NCBI GenBank assembly: GCA_002479245.1
Contig: DLMG01000196.1
Location: 6,303 to 18,991, forward strand
Source of the DNA: Verrucomicrobia subdivision 3 bacterium UBA7542
GTDB taxonomy: Bacteria > Verrucomicrobiota > Verrucomicrobiia > Limisphaerales > UBA11358
Length of the DNA stretch: 12,689 nt
Direction: 5' to 3'
Positions 1-9,200 of this stretch are shown here, in pieces. The stretch's first letter is position 1. Each line of letters opens with the position of its first letter. The notes under the pieces were generated by a model. That model was not told the origin of the DNA. It saw nothing but the letters and a program-made list of their open reading frames with translations, and searched no databases. The position numbers were made by a program, and so were the translations under genes.

Positions 1-29
1 TTTTTGCGCGCCTGGCTTTGCGGCAGCAT
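1..29 (-). CDS. 5' end of an unidentified gene after exbD (possibly TonB-like), cut by window edge
   Basis: An ATG on the minus strand lies 3 nt after the exbD stop codon and opens a frame (MLPQSQARK) that continues to the window edge. The same strand and tiny gap suggest the next gene of the same operon. In ExbB-ExbD operons the third gene is often a TonB-type energy transducer, whose N-terminus begins with a short basic cytoplasmic segment before a single membrane helix; a basic start is all that can be seen here. The TonB idea is therefore inference from position only. Confidence 0.35.
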
Positions 30-32
30 GGT

Positions 33-446
33 TTATTTCTGGTTGGCCGCCTCGGTGGCAAGATCCACCTTGGGAATATTCGCCTGCTGGCAGACATCCA
101 GCACGGCGCGGATCTGTTTATACTTGGTCTGGCTGTCGCCGCGCACGATGATGTTCAAGTCTGGATCGTCCATGCGCAGAGCAATCAGGGTTTGCAACAT
201 CTCGATCGCGGCCGTTTGCTTCTTGTTCAGATAAATGATCCCATCGGCCTGTACCGTAATATAATTGGCCTTGCGCGGCGGGTCCTTCAGACGCTTCGCC
301 GCCGTGGGCAGCTTCAAATCCAGGTCATTCACCGGCGGAATGGTGGTGATGATGAAGATGACCAGCAGCACGAACGCCAGGTCCAGCAGCGGAGTGATGT
401 TCAACTCCGTCAGTGAATGATGTGCCGTTTTTGAACACTTTTTCAT
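33..446 (-). CDS. exbD: ExbD/TolR-family proton-channel subunit
   Basis: This 137-residue inner-membrane protein is the ExbD/TolR partner of the ExbB proton channel, which turns proton-motive force into work on the outer membrane. It has a short cytoplasmic N-terminus, one membrane helix at about residues 18-38, and a periplasmic domain at about 45-137, the usual ExbD plan and length. The motif NITPLLDLAFVLLVIF matches the ExbD signature, and Asp22 sits where the proton-carrying Asp of the family lies. Its ATG overlaps the TGA of exbB (ATGA, 443-446), so translation is probably coupled. Another frame opens 3 nt after its stop. TolR is the alternative name, but no tolA, tolB or pal is visible, so ExbD is preferred. 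Confidence 0.93.
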   Translation of the reverse strand: MKKCSKTAHHSLTELNITPLLDLAFVLLVIFIITTIPPVNDLDLKLPTAAKRLKDPPRKANYITVQADGIIYLNKKQTAAIEMLQTLIALRMDDPDLNIIVRGDSQTKYKQIRAVLDVCQQANIPKVDLATEAANQK

Positions 447-1324
447 CGTTCAACCAGCGTGGGGGGTTCCTCGCTCTTCAGCGCGCCGACGATCCGGTCG
501 GCCAGCACTTCGTTGGCGTTACGGATTTCCTCGGCCAACGGGCGATGATCCACATAGACGTGCTCAATCTGGTTGGCGTAACGGCTGGCGAATCCGTCGA
601 GTTCCTGCGTGATGGCACGGATGGTGGTGACCATGAAGTTGTAGGCAAACATCGCCGGAATGGCCACGAGCAAACCTGTAACCGTGGCCACCAATGCCGC
701 CGCCACACCGGGCGCCATGGCCGTCAGGGTGGCCGCCCGGCTTTCGGCAATGCCCGCGAAGGTGGACATGACGCCCCAAACCGTGCCCAACAACCCGATG
801 AACGGCCCGCCGGCCACCGCCGTGGACAATACAATCATCCCCTTCTCCAATGCCATCGCCTCTCCACCGGAGGCCTCCTCCAGGATTACTTTCACCGCCT
901 CAAACGAGGCGATGCTGACCTTGGTCTCGGCGGACCGGGCAAGGTAATCGGTGTTGGTGTGTTCCCCGCCGTTTGGGGGAATGAACTTGGCGATGGCTTG
1001 TACCTGCACCGGGTTGTTTTTCAATTGATACGCCAGTTCGTCCGCGCCACGGATGTAAAGCTGGTAGGCGGGCGCGCCGTCGAATTCCTCGCCCTTGCGC
1101 TGGATATCCAGCGGGTCGCGCGTGGAGTTATAGGCGGCAAAGAATTTCTTGGTCGCCTTCCGCGCAATCATCAACTGGCGGAACTTGGTGATGATGATGG
1201 TCCAACTGAACAGCGACAGAACCAGCAGGGCGAGGACGGTGATCTTGCCTTCGGTGGTGGCATTCTGGATGGCATACACCGCCGCGTTGGCGGCGAACAT
1301 TGGATGGATAAACATGGGGGTCAT
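443..1324 (-). CDS. exbB: ExbB/TolQ/MotA-family proton-channel protein
   Basis: This 293-residue protein is the ExbB/TolQ channel subunit. It has three hydrophobic segments, at about residues 27-47, 165-190 and 205-228, with a large cytoplasmic region between the first and second, as in the family. The block GLLGTVWGVMSTFAGI (177-192), followed by APGVAAALVATVTGLLVAIP (204-223), is the diagnostic ExbB core; Thr181 and Thr216 correspond to the conserved channel-lining threonines. The ATG overlaps the TGA of the tpsA gene (ATGA, 1321-1324). No strong ribosome site is visible, which fits coupling to tpsA translation; an ATG three codons later is an alternative start. The odd point is the partner: ExbB genes usually sit with TonB-dependent receptors, not inside a two-partner-secretion operon. 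Confidence 0.95.
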   Translation of the reverse strand: MTPMFIHPMFAANAAVYAIQNATTEGKITVLALLVLSLFSWTIIITKFRQLMIARKATKKFFAAYNSTRDPLDIQRKGEEFDGAPAYQLYIRGADELAYQLKNNPVQVQAIAKFIPPNGGEHTNTDYLARSAETKVSIASFEAVKVILEEASGGEAMALEKGMIVLSTAVAGGPFIGLLGTVWGVMSTFAGIAESRAATLTAMAPGVAAALVATVTGLLVAIPAMFAYNFMVTTIRAITQELDGFASRYANQIEHVYVDHRPLAEEIRNANEVLADRIVGALKSEEPPTLVER

Positions 1325-4300
1325 AAATGGTTACTTGAGGTTTGGTTTTGGGATAAATGTTTCGGTGGCAACAAAACGGTCACGCGGCCGGCCTTCTGCA
1401 CTGTGGCCACTGCCTTGCCTTTTTTCTTCACGTCGTCATCGGTGGCAGTCGTGTCGTCATTTTTGGCGGGACTGGCGGAATTTTCACTGGCCATTCCCTG
1501 GCTGGCTGCATCCGCAGCCGTGCCTGCAGCCAAACTATTCTGGCCGCCGTTGACCTGGTCGTTTGAAAACAACGAAGCGTCACTCGTGTCGCCGGTGGCG
1601 TCAACGCCTTGGAGACCAATAATTTTGCTATCCCCAAGACTGGGCGCGGTGACATCGGCTTTGCCGCCCGCCACGAGATCGACATTGACTGTGTGATCGG
1701 CGGTTACATTTGAATCGCCTTGGCTAAAAATGGTTCCCGTGATGTTACCGGAAGCATCCATGGTTACCGTGCCGGCACCCAACACTCCCGATCCGGTGGC
1801 GGTTATATCCTGATTGTCGTATGTTTTCACTAGTGTACCTTCAGCCAGATTGAGGGCTGTAATGGGATTGCCGAAACCATCCGATGGTTGCAATTCATAA
1901 CCCGCAAAAACATCCACCACACTATTTTCAGGATTGCCATTGAGAGTCTGCTGCAAGTCCAGAGCGGCCTTCATGTTGCCGGTAAGCGCCAGATCAAACA
2001 TATTTGCCAGAGATTTATTGTTAAGCGGCAAACTAAAAAGAGTGGTCGAGTCGGGAAGTGGAGGCCCGTTCAAGAGCAGTTGCAGGATGCCACCTGCCGC
2101 GGCGTTGACCGAGCCTTTGGGAGCTTCAACCAGAATATTACCAGGCTGGGTGTACGAGACATCCATGATCCCGCTGCCCGGAATGGTTGATGACTCCGCA
2201 GTAACCGACTGGTCGGGATTAACCAGATAAGAACTGACACTCACAAACCCGGAACCGCCACTTCCCGCATTGATATTGCCATTCATGGACACCACGGTTA
2301 CGGAACCGCCGGGTGTCGTGGAACTGTCGTCCGGGCGTGTGTCATAGACTCCAATCCGGGAACCATTGACATTGATGTCCCCGTTGGCGTAAACAAAGAC
2401 ATTGCCCAAGTCCGTCGAATAAATGCCGCGAGCAGAAGCGGTATTGACGGAAAAATCCGCCGAGCCGGCATTGATATCTCCACCGGCGTTTATGGTGATA
2501 TTGCCGCCCTGCAAAGAGGCGATGGAACTGGAATACATGTCCAAATCTCCGACGAGATCGCCGGCAGTTTCTCCCTCGGAGTGGTTCCCGGTGGTGGTGA
2601 TGGTGATATCAGCCCCATGATCGAACACGCCTCCGTTGCCAAACAAACTGGCGAGTGGATAATTGCCGCGAACCGTGTAAAGCCCCACGCCCTCCGATTG
2701 AATCCCGGCGGTGGTTCCCAGGTCTATGGTCCGGGCCGTAATGTTGAATTGTCCACCGCCGCCAATGGTGTAACCGTAAGTGCCGTCAGGAGGCCCCGAA
2801 CCGGCAGGAAGCCCGCTATACGCGTTCTCTGCGTTATATTGAGCCAGCAGTGCTTGCGCGGTTGCGGAGGTCAGGACAGAAGCAGTAGTCGTTATTGGAT
2901 TACCATTGCTGTCGAATTGGGGAACGCCATTTTGGTAAACTTGGACCGTCAAATTTTGCAGCAGATTCAGAATACTGGCAATACTCACCCCGGAGATGTT
3001 CTGATAGGTCAGGACCCCGGTATTGGGATTATAATACAAACTCGTGGTCAGTGTGGCTGCCGAAATGGAAGTGCTGCCAATTGCGTTGTTCACTGCCTCT
3101 GAAAGATAAGCCATGTCCGGGGCTTGCACGCCCGTCTGAGTCAAATCAAGGGTAACGGTGGTGAAAGCGCCCCGGTTAATGATGTCGCCGCCCACTGTCA
3201 AGCTGCCATCCGTGGCCGAATTCAAAATACTGCTATCCTCCATGTTTTTCTCGGCGGTCAGACCGACATTGATGCTGGTTACGTCGTTGGCGGACAAGTT
3301 CATGCCTTGAAACCGGCAGTTGTACATGTTGCCAACCACATTGATTTGCGCCGCCTCGGGAGCGTCCAGAAACACCAAACTCATATCCCCCGAGATGTTC
3401 AGGACGATGGGGGTCGAAGCGTCCAGGTGGACCGGCGAGGCGGCATGATCGTTTACGCCAAAATTACCACTCGCTGTGTATTGACTAAGACCGCTGTCCG
3501 AGACGATTAGATTAAAAATTTGGGGGATTCCGCCAGAAGACGCCAGGTCGCCGACGAGCGAACCGCCGTCCGTGGTGTTGATGGTGAGGCTTCCCTGCGG
3601 TGAAGGGAATAAAATCAACTGATTAAATGGGGCGGTGCTGCCGCCCACCAATTCCACGCCACCAGCCCCCGCAGTGATATTCAAGATGGATGGATAAATG
3701 AATGGCACCTGAATGCCAGAAGGCCATGGCAGCACCGAGGGAGATGCCCCCAACTGCACCAGGTTTCCCGCGTTCAAATCAACATAGTCGCCAGGCGCGT
3801 AATTAAAATAGTGGTCGTAGGAGCGTCCGCCATTGATGTCAAAGTCACCATTGGGATTGCGGACCTCCTGGAGGTAGATGTTCTGCGCCGCATCCACCGT
3901 CCAGCCACCGCTGATCAGATTCAACGCCAGTTCATTGTCCGCCGTCCCGGCGCTGCCCGTGGAACTCGAATCCAAAACATAACTTTTACCATCCGTGACG
4001 GGGTTGCCATTGGCGTCTACAGGAATGCCGTTGACCATTTTCACCCCGGCGTAGATGGCACCCGTGCCATTGGCTACGAGATAATTGCCGGTCACATTGC
4101 CGCCCGCCACGATGGTCACATTCCCGGGTTGGGGGCCATAAGCACCGGAACCCGCCGTGACGTAATCAGCATTGTTGGGTGACTCCAGATTGCCGTCGTA
4201 ATAATAACCACCATTGCCGGGCAAGACACTGGTCACATTACCGCCCGCGATGAGTGTCACATTACCGCCCGCTTCGGTGCTGATGCCTCCCAAACCGTCA

Positions 4301-6219
4301 CTCAAATTATAAGCCGCGCTGAGGGTGTTCACACTGCCGATGCTGAAATAATAACCTTGCGCGTCGGATCCAGTGTCAATGTTACCCGCCAAAGCATGGG
4401 CGCTGATGCTGCCACCCCCCGTCGTGATCACGTACCCGGAACCGACCAGAATGTTCTGGCCAGCCGTCAGATTGATGTCGCCCGCCGCCGCTTGTATTGA
4501 ACCGCCAACGCCATCACCATCCAAACCGCCATTCAGGTAAATATTACCGACACCAAATTGAACCGTGTTGTTGGCATAATTATATCCGGCATCCAGCGTC
4601 ACCAACCCATTGTTTCCAACGGTGATTTGTGAGCCGTCTCCAAATTGAATGTCGCCGCCCGCCTGCCATGTGATGTTGCCGGCACTGGAGTTTATGGCGC
4701 CGGAACCAATTTGAATGCCATTGCCAGCCATCAGGTTGACCGAACCGGAAGCGGTTTGAATTGATCCGCTTCCAGCCTGACCATTGCCGCCGTTCAGATA
4801 AATATTGCCGGTGCCGGTCTGAATCGTACCGGTGTTGAAATTGTTCACACCGGCCATGAGTGTCACCGACCAATTGTTCGCGTCAGAGATTGAAGCCCCA
4901 TCTCCAAAAATGATGTTGCGTCCGGCCTCAAGCGTCAGTTGGCCGCTGGTCACACCACCGAAGTTCGCGCCAATGGTTCCGCTAAGGTCCCACGACGTGC
5001 CGCTGGAGAGCGTGATGTCATACATGGCCTGAAGAATGATCTGGGAAACTGCAAGATTGGCGAACGCACTGTTCACATTCAAATCCAGCGTGCTGCTGGA
5101 ATTGTTCCCGGCCAATACCGTGCCACTGCCGGCACTGCCGGAGCCGGACGTGTCCAAAATGATGTAACCCGGATCCAGCAACAATTTCCCTGCCGTCCAA
5201 CTCGCCTGCGCCCGAGCGTCAATGCTGGAGTTCAACGAGATGACGTTGGGTGCGCTGATTTCGACGTTGCCGCCGTTGCCGCCCTGTGAACCGCCGGTCA
5301 CGGAAATCTGGCTGCCGACGTTGTCGCTGAAAGTGTTGCCGGACTTGAGCGTCACATTGCCTCCAGCGCTCCCGCCCGCCGAGTCATCGCCGTTGGCACT
5401 GATTTGGGAATTGGCGCCGAGGTTTAATTGGTCGGAAGCGACAAGTTCGATGGTGCCGTTGACATCCTTCACCGAGTTGGCCTGGATAAAACCGTCTTGG
5501 TTTACCACCTTGGCATTCATGGCAATCGTGCCCCCATCAGCGACGAGCCGGCCTTCGTTGTCCACTGAACCGCTGGGCAGCGTGACCGCCATGCTCATGC
5601 CGCGGCCATCGGGACGATCGCTCAAGAGCACGGTCTGTCCCGCTGCAAGGCCGATGGTACCGCCGGGTGCCGTGATACTGCCGTGGTTTTCAATCTGGTT
5701 GGCGATCAAAAATGCCGAACCGCCCTGGCCGACGTTGATTTGACCGTAGTTGACGATGCTAGCGAGCGGGGGCGGGCCGTTGAACTCCCAACCGGCACCG
5801 GAATTTTGCGGGGGGATGTAATTCGCGGTGGAGACGACCAGCCCGGCGGCACTCACAAACGAGTTCGGGCCGAAATAAAAACCGGAGGAATTGAGCAGCA
5901 CCACGATGCCGTTGGCCTGGAGACTACCGTAAATCTGCGACGGATTCGCGTTGTTGATCTGGTTCCACACGATTGAGGTAGTGGAAGGTTCCTGAAAAAT
6001 TGTGGTCTCGCCAGCGGCAATGTTGAAACTCTGCCAATTGAGGACGGTGTTCTGCGAAGTCGTGGTGATGGTGAGTTGTGAACCGCTGCTGGTGGCGGTG
6101 GCGGAACCGCCGTGTACGGTCATGCTCGTTGGATTGGCCATTGCGCTCCCGGCCATATCGAGCATTAAAACCGCGGCAACCAACCGGCGGAACATGGGGT
6201 GGCGATACAGTGTGCGCAT
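1321..6219 (-). CDS. Two-partner secretion exoprotein TpsA (filamentous haemagglutinin family)
   Basis: This 1632-residue protein is a secreted TpsA, expected to leave through the TpsB encoded just upstream and to fold as a long right-handed beta-helix at the surface. A Sec signal peptide (residues 1-28) has an Arg-rich start, hydrophobic core and SAMA cleavage site. Residues 30-200 form the TPS (haemagglutination-activity) domain with NWQSFNIAAGETTIF (61-75) and NPSQIYGSL (92-100). The usual NPNGI-like motif is NSSGF (110-114). The rest is Gly/Asn/Ser/Thr-rich with many GGxITxxAGG-type turns and an internal duplication at 438-506 and 526-594. The tail has an Asp-rich patch, then a KKKGK patch (1598-1602) and GRVTVLLPP. 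The frame is open back to 6438, inside the upstream gene; I chose 6219 because AGGA lies 5 nt before it and a signal peptide follows at once. ATG at 6294, which would add 25 residues, is the alternative. The ligand or adhesion target is unknown. Confidence 0.93.
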   Translation of the reverse strand: MRTLYRHPMFRRLVAAVLMLDMAGSAMANPTSMTVHGGSATATSSGSQLTITTTSQNTVLNWQSFNIAAGETTIFQEPSTTSIVWNQINNANPSQIYGSLQANGIVVLLNSSGFYFGPNSFVSAAGLVVSTANYIPPQNSGAGWEFNGPPPLASIVNYGQINVGQGGSAFLIANQIENHGSITAPGGTIGLAAGQTVLLSDRPDGRGMSMAVTLPSGSVDNEGRLVADGGTIAMNAKVVNQDGFIQANSVKDVNGTIELVASDQLNLGANSQISANGDDSAGGSAGGNVTLKSGNTFSDNVGSQISVTGGSQGGNGGNVEISAPNVISLNSSIDARAQASWTAGKLLLDPGYIILDTSGSGSAGSGTVLAGNNSSSTLDLNVNSAFANLAVSQIILQAMYDITLSSGTSWDLSGTIGANFGGVTSGQLTLEAGRNIIFGDGASISDANNWSVTLMAGVNNFNTGTIQTGTGNIYLNGGNGQAGSGSIQTASGSVNLMAGNGIQIGSGAINSSAGNITWQAGGDIQFGDGSQITVGNNGLVTLDAGYNYANNTVQFGVGNIYLNGGLDGDGVGGSIQAAAGDINLTAGQNILVGSGYVITTGGGSISAHALAGNIDTGSDAQGYYFSIGSVNTLSAAYNLSDGLGGISTEAGGNVTLIAGGNVTSVLPGNGGYYYDGNLESPNNADYVTAGSGAYGPQPGNVTIVAGGNVTGNYLVANGTGAIYAGVKMVNGIPVDANGNPVTDGKSYVLDSSSTGSAGTADNELALNLISGGWTVDAAQNIYLQEVRNPNGDFDINGGRSYDHYFNYAPGDYVDLNAGNLVQLGASPSVLPWPSGIQVPFIYPSILNITAGAGGVELVGGSTAPFNQLILFPSPQGSLTINTTDGGSLVGDLASSGGIPQIFNLIVSDSGLSQYTASGNFGVNDHAASPVHLDASTPIVLNISGDMSLVFLDAPEAAQINVVGNMYNCRFQGMNLSANDVTSINVGLTAEKNMEDSSILNSATDGSLTVGGDIINRGAFTTVTLDLTQTGVQAPDMAYLSEAVNNAIGSTSISAATLTTSLYYNPNTGVLTYQNISGVSIASILNLLQNLTVQVYQNGVPQFDSNGNPITTTASVLTSATAQALLAQYNAENAYSGLPAGSGPPDGTYGYTIGGGGQFNITARTIDLGTTAGIQSEGVGLYTVRGNYPLASLFGNGGVFDHGADITITTTGNHSEGETAGDLVGDLDMYSSSIASLQGGNITINAGGDINAGSADFSVNTASARGIYSTDLGNVFVYANGDINVNGSRIGVYDTRPDDSSTTPGGSVTVVSMNGNINAGSGGSGFVSVSSYLVNPDQSVTAESSTIPGSGIMDVSYTQPGNILVEAPKGSVNAAAGGILQLLLNGPPLPDSTTLFSLPLNNKSLANMFDLALTGNMKAALDLQQTLNGNPENSVVDVFAGYELQPSDGFGNPITALNLAEGTLVKTYDNQDITATGSGVLGAGTVTMDASGNITGTIFSQGDSNVTADHTVNVDLVAGGKADVTAPSLGDSKIIGLQGVDATGDTSDASLFSNDQVNGGQNSLAAGTAADAASQGMASENSASPAKNDDTTATDDDVKKKGKAVATVQKAGRVTVLLPPKHLSQNQTSSNHL
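4438..4908 (-). repeat. Protein-level tandem duplication inside tpsA
   Basis: TpsA residues 438-506 and 526-594 repeat with an 88-residue period. Shared landmarks in order are FGDG, the identical GNIYLNGG, GSIQ followed by Ala-Ser/Ala-Ala, NL-AG and a closing GSG. The copies are well diverged at DNA level, so this is an old duplication, typical of growth of a beta-helix by repeat units. Confidence 0.7.
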
Positions 6220-6224
6220 AACAA

Positions 6225-6228
6225 TCCT
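6225..6228 (-). promoter_or_regulatory. Ribosome binding site deciding the tpsA start
   Basis: AGGA on the minus strand with a 5-nt spacer (TTGTT) to the ATG at 6219. It supports the start directly before the signal peptide over the in-frame ATG at 6294 and the open frame further upstream, which lack a comparable site. The 80-nt gap after the upstream stop codon (6220-6299) contains no other feature I can support. Confidence 0.6.
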
Positions 6229-6299
6229 AGTTTTTAAGTTTAGGGCAATCGCGTGCGACCGTACGTTACAAATAGGTGACATGTTGTTGGTCATGGTGT

Positions 6300-9200
6300 T
6301 TAGAATTGGGCACCAATGCCGAAATAGACGTGAACGCCGTCGGATTCCCCGGCGTGACTGATTAAGGGCCAGGCGACCGTCAATCGCCCGTCCATGTGAC
6401 TGCCGATATTGGCGGTCACAGCCCAACCCGCACCGCAAAATGATTCGTGGCTGTCACTGCCGGGCGATGGTTGGGCAAGCAAATAAATCCTGCCGTAATC
6501 CAGAAACACCGAGGCACGAACCCAGCATGGTTCGAGGTGTCCCTCGTTGCCGACCATGCCGATTTTCATGAGGGGCGTTTGTGGTTCAATGGAGAAACGC
6601 CAACCGGTGTCGCCATAGGCCTGGCCATCCTGATAGCCACGAACGCCCGCCGTACCTCCCATGGCATATTGTTCGTTGCTGATTAACGGACCATCGGCCC
6701 ACTGACCGTCGGCATGAAGTTTCACCGACCAGTCTTTGTAAATCGTCTGAATGCGGTTGGCTCCGAGTTGCAGCGTAACATAATGAGGGCGGGCATTTGT
6801 CGTATAAGCAACGCTGGAAAAGGAGTGGTCATGAATCGTCTTTGTGGTTGTAACTACATTCGTTTCAGTCGTTGTTATATTCGTTGTGGTTACTTGGGTG
6901 TTTTCCTCTGAAAAAACCGGGAGAAAATTGAAATTGGCTTGGGCGTTGAAAAAGGTCGTCCCCAAGGTATCGGGCATAGAGCCGTTCCAGCCAACATTCA
7001 GAGGGAAATATTCCACCGCCGTCGGCCGAACCGACTGAAGTGTGTAAAGGACATCGCCAAATTTATATGCCGAACCATTGTTGGTCGTGCTGGTCAACGC
7101 ATAAAAAATGTTAGCGTTTATGCTGTTGGCCTGATACTTTTTGTAATCTGCACCAAAAGAGAATGTGGAGGCCAGCTTGTCCAGGGCCGGCAAGGGCAGG
7201 GAGAATTTGAAACCCAGTCCCTCATTCAGAGTTACATTCTCACCGGCTGTCTGAGACCCGATGGCTTCCAGATTTGTCGAATTCCCGCTAGGAGTAGCGC
7301 CTATAATTACATTGGGTGACCCCATTTGAACGCCCGTGTCCGAGGTCGAACGACTGGCGTAGAGTGTCAGTTCCGGCCGCCCGGTTGGTGGGGGCACTTG
7401 GAACTGGTGGGTGATTTCGTTGTAACCGAAGCTGCCGGGGTTGGCGTCCACCTGTTGCTCCACCGAATTGTAACCGCCGAGCGGCAGGCGATAATATGCA
7501 CTGTAATTGGCAATCAACGGATTATCGAAGGGGGTGGCATAATACGGATCGCTGTTTTTAAGCTGCTCGGGCGTGAAGTTGTATTGGATGCCGACTTGAT
7601 GTTCGAGATCCCAAAGGTTGTCGTATTGGACGTTCAAATTCGCGCGCAAGTCGGGCGTGCCGGGCGTGCCCTGGTTGTTGAGTTCCAGCCGTGCGTGCAG
7701 GGGAAACTCGTCCTTGACCTTGAGCGTGAGTTCGCTGGTGTCCGGCTCCGGCCCGGGGCCGATGACGGGATAAATCTGACGGTCACGGCTGGCGTTGGCG
7801 TTGTCCAGTTCGCGCTGCAGGACTTGCGAATTGAGCAGTATATTCGTTTGCAAACTCGGCAGGGAGCGCATCACATTGTTGGAACTGTAGTAGCGGTTGC
7901 CGGTGACGTTGATGGCAGCAAGCCGGCCTTCAGTGACCTTCACTTTCACTGTGGCGTTGGTAAGTTTCTGCTGGGGCAGGCCGACGGACACGGCGACATA
8001 GCCGCGTTCGCGATACGCCTTCTGCAGTTCAACCATCGCCGCGCGGATCCCTTCAAAGCTGGTGTTGGTGCCGAAGGCGCCGTCCACGTTGGTGATGACC
8101 CGGGCCATGGCCTCCGGCGGCAGAACGGTATTGCCCGTGACCAGATATTTCTCCACGTCAAACCTCGGCCCGGCGTTCGTTGAAACCACGTGAACCCGGG
8201 TGTCGTTATCTTGGGCTTTCAACTCGGCCAGCTTCTGGAGCAGGACGGCGCGCGCCTGAGCCATCGCTTCAGGACCGGCGGGTGTCTTCGAACAGCTGAT
8301 AGCTGGAGCAACGGCATTGGTGGTGGCGGTCGTGGCCAGGGCCGATTGCGGCAACGCCGGTTCCGCCGCCGGCAAGCTTGAGCCAGCTTGTGCAGGTTGT
8401 GCATGGCTGCCGGAACTGACGTAATGTTTGCCAGACAACCAAATCTGGGGAGACGCCATCGGAAAAACGTTCATCGTAACCGTGCCGTTGGTGATTTGCT
8501 GCTGCGCGATTGTGATGCTCATCGTTGGATAGCCCTGTTTCCGATATTCCAATTGCAGGTCTGAGGCCGCTTTCACTATCTCGTCCAAACTGACGTTTGT
8601 GCCGGTGTATTTGGAAAAGATGTCCGCCAGAATGTTCGTGGAAAGCGATGTGTTGCTTTTGACTGCATAAGCCTGGACGTTAAAGCGAGGATCCGCGTTG
8701 CTCTCAGCCGTGGCTGTGGCATTGATGGTTGGAAGATTAGTCTGTGCCTGCACAGGTGAAATAAAGTTCAGGGCGAACAGGACGAACAAAACCGCGGCGC
8801 GAGTAGCGGATTTCGCGAGGCCGTTCCGGGGTGCCGACGGGCAATTTTTGCGCTGGTTCTGCTGGCGCCATTCGCTGGGAGTCACGCCGAAACGCTTTTT
8901 GAACATGACATTGAACAGGCCGAGATGCCGGTAACCGCTGTCATACGCGACGCTGATGATTTTGTCGTCTGAGTTGGTAAGCAACTGCCGCGCGTGCAGC
9001 AGCCGCAATTCAATCTGCCGCGCGCGGAACGGCACACCGAACTCCTCGCGGAACAGGCGGCTGAAATGCCGTTCGCTGCAATTGAGCTGCCCGGCCAGGT
9101 CGCGCAACGAGCATTGGGACAGTTCAGCCTCCGGCATCTGGCCGACCAGTTGCCGGAAACGCTCATGCAGCCGGCCGCCCTCGGCGGATTCCATCGCCGG

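Noticed and set aside
413..1696. Long plus-strand open frame (427 codons) opposite exbB and the end of tpsA
   Set aside because: It is antisense to two well-supported genes, is rich in Gly, His, Arg and Gln as shadow frames are, and shows no domain or ribosome site.
1321..6219. Contact-dependent inhibition toxin (CdiA-like) reading of the exoprotein
   Set aside because: No VENN-type motif, no distinct C-terminal toxin domain and no small immunity gene; exbB overlaps the stop codon directly.
1321..6438. Longer tpsA start at 6438
   Set aside because: It would overlap the upstream gene by 139 nt and add an Arg-rich stretch with no secretion character before an obvious signal peptide.
7326..8183. 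Plus-strand open frame of 285 codons opposite the transporter gene
   Set aside because: It mirrors the codon pattern of the POTRA-coding strand and has no recognisable motif.
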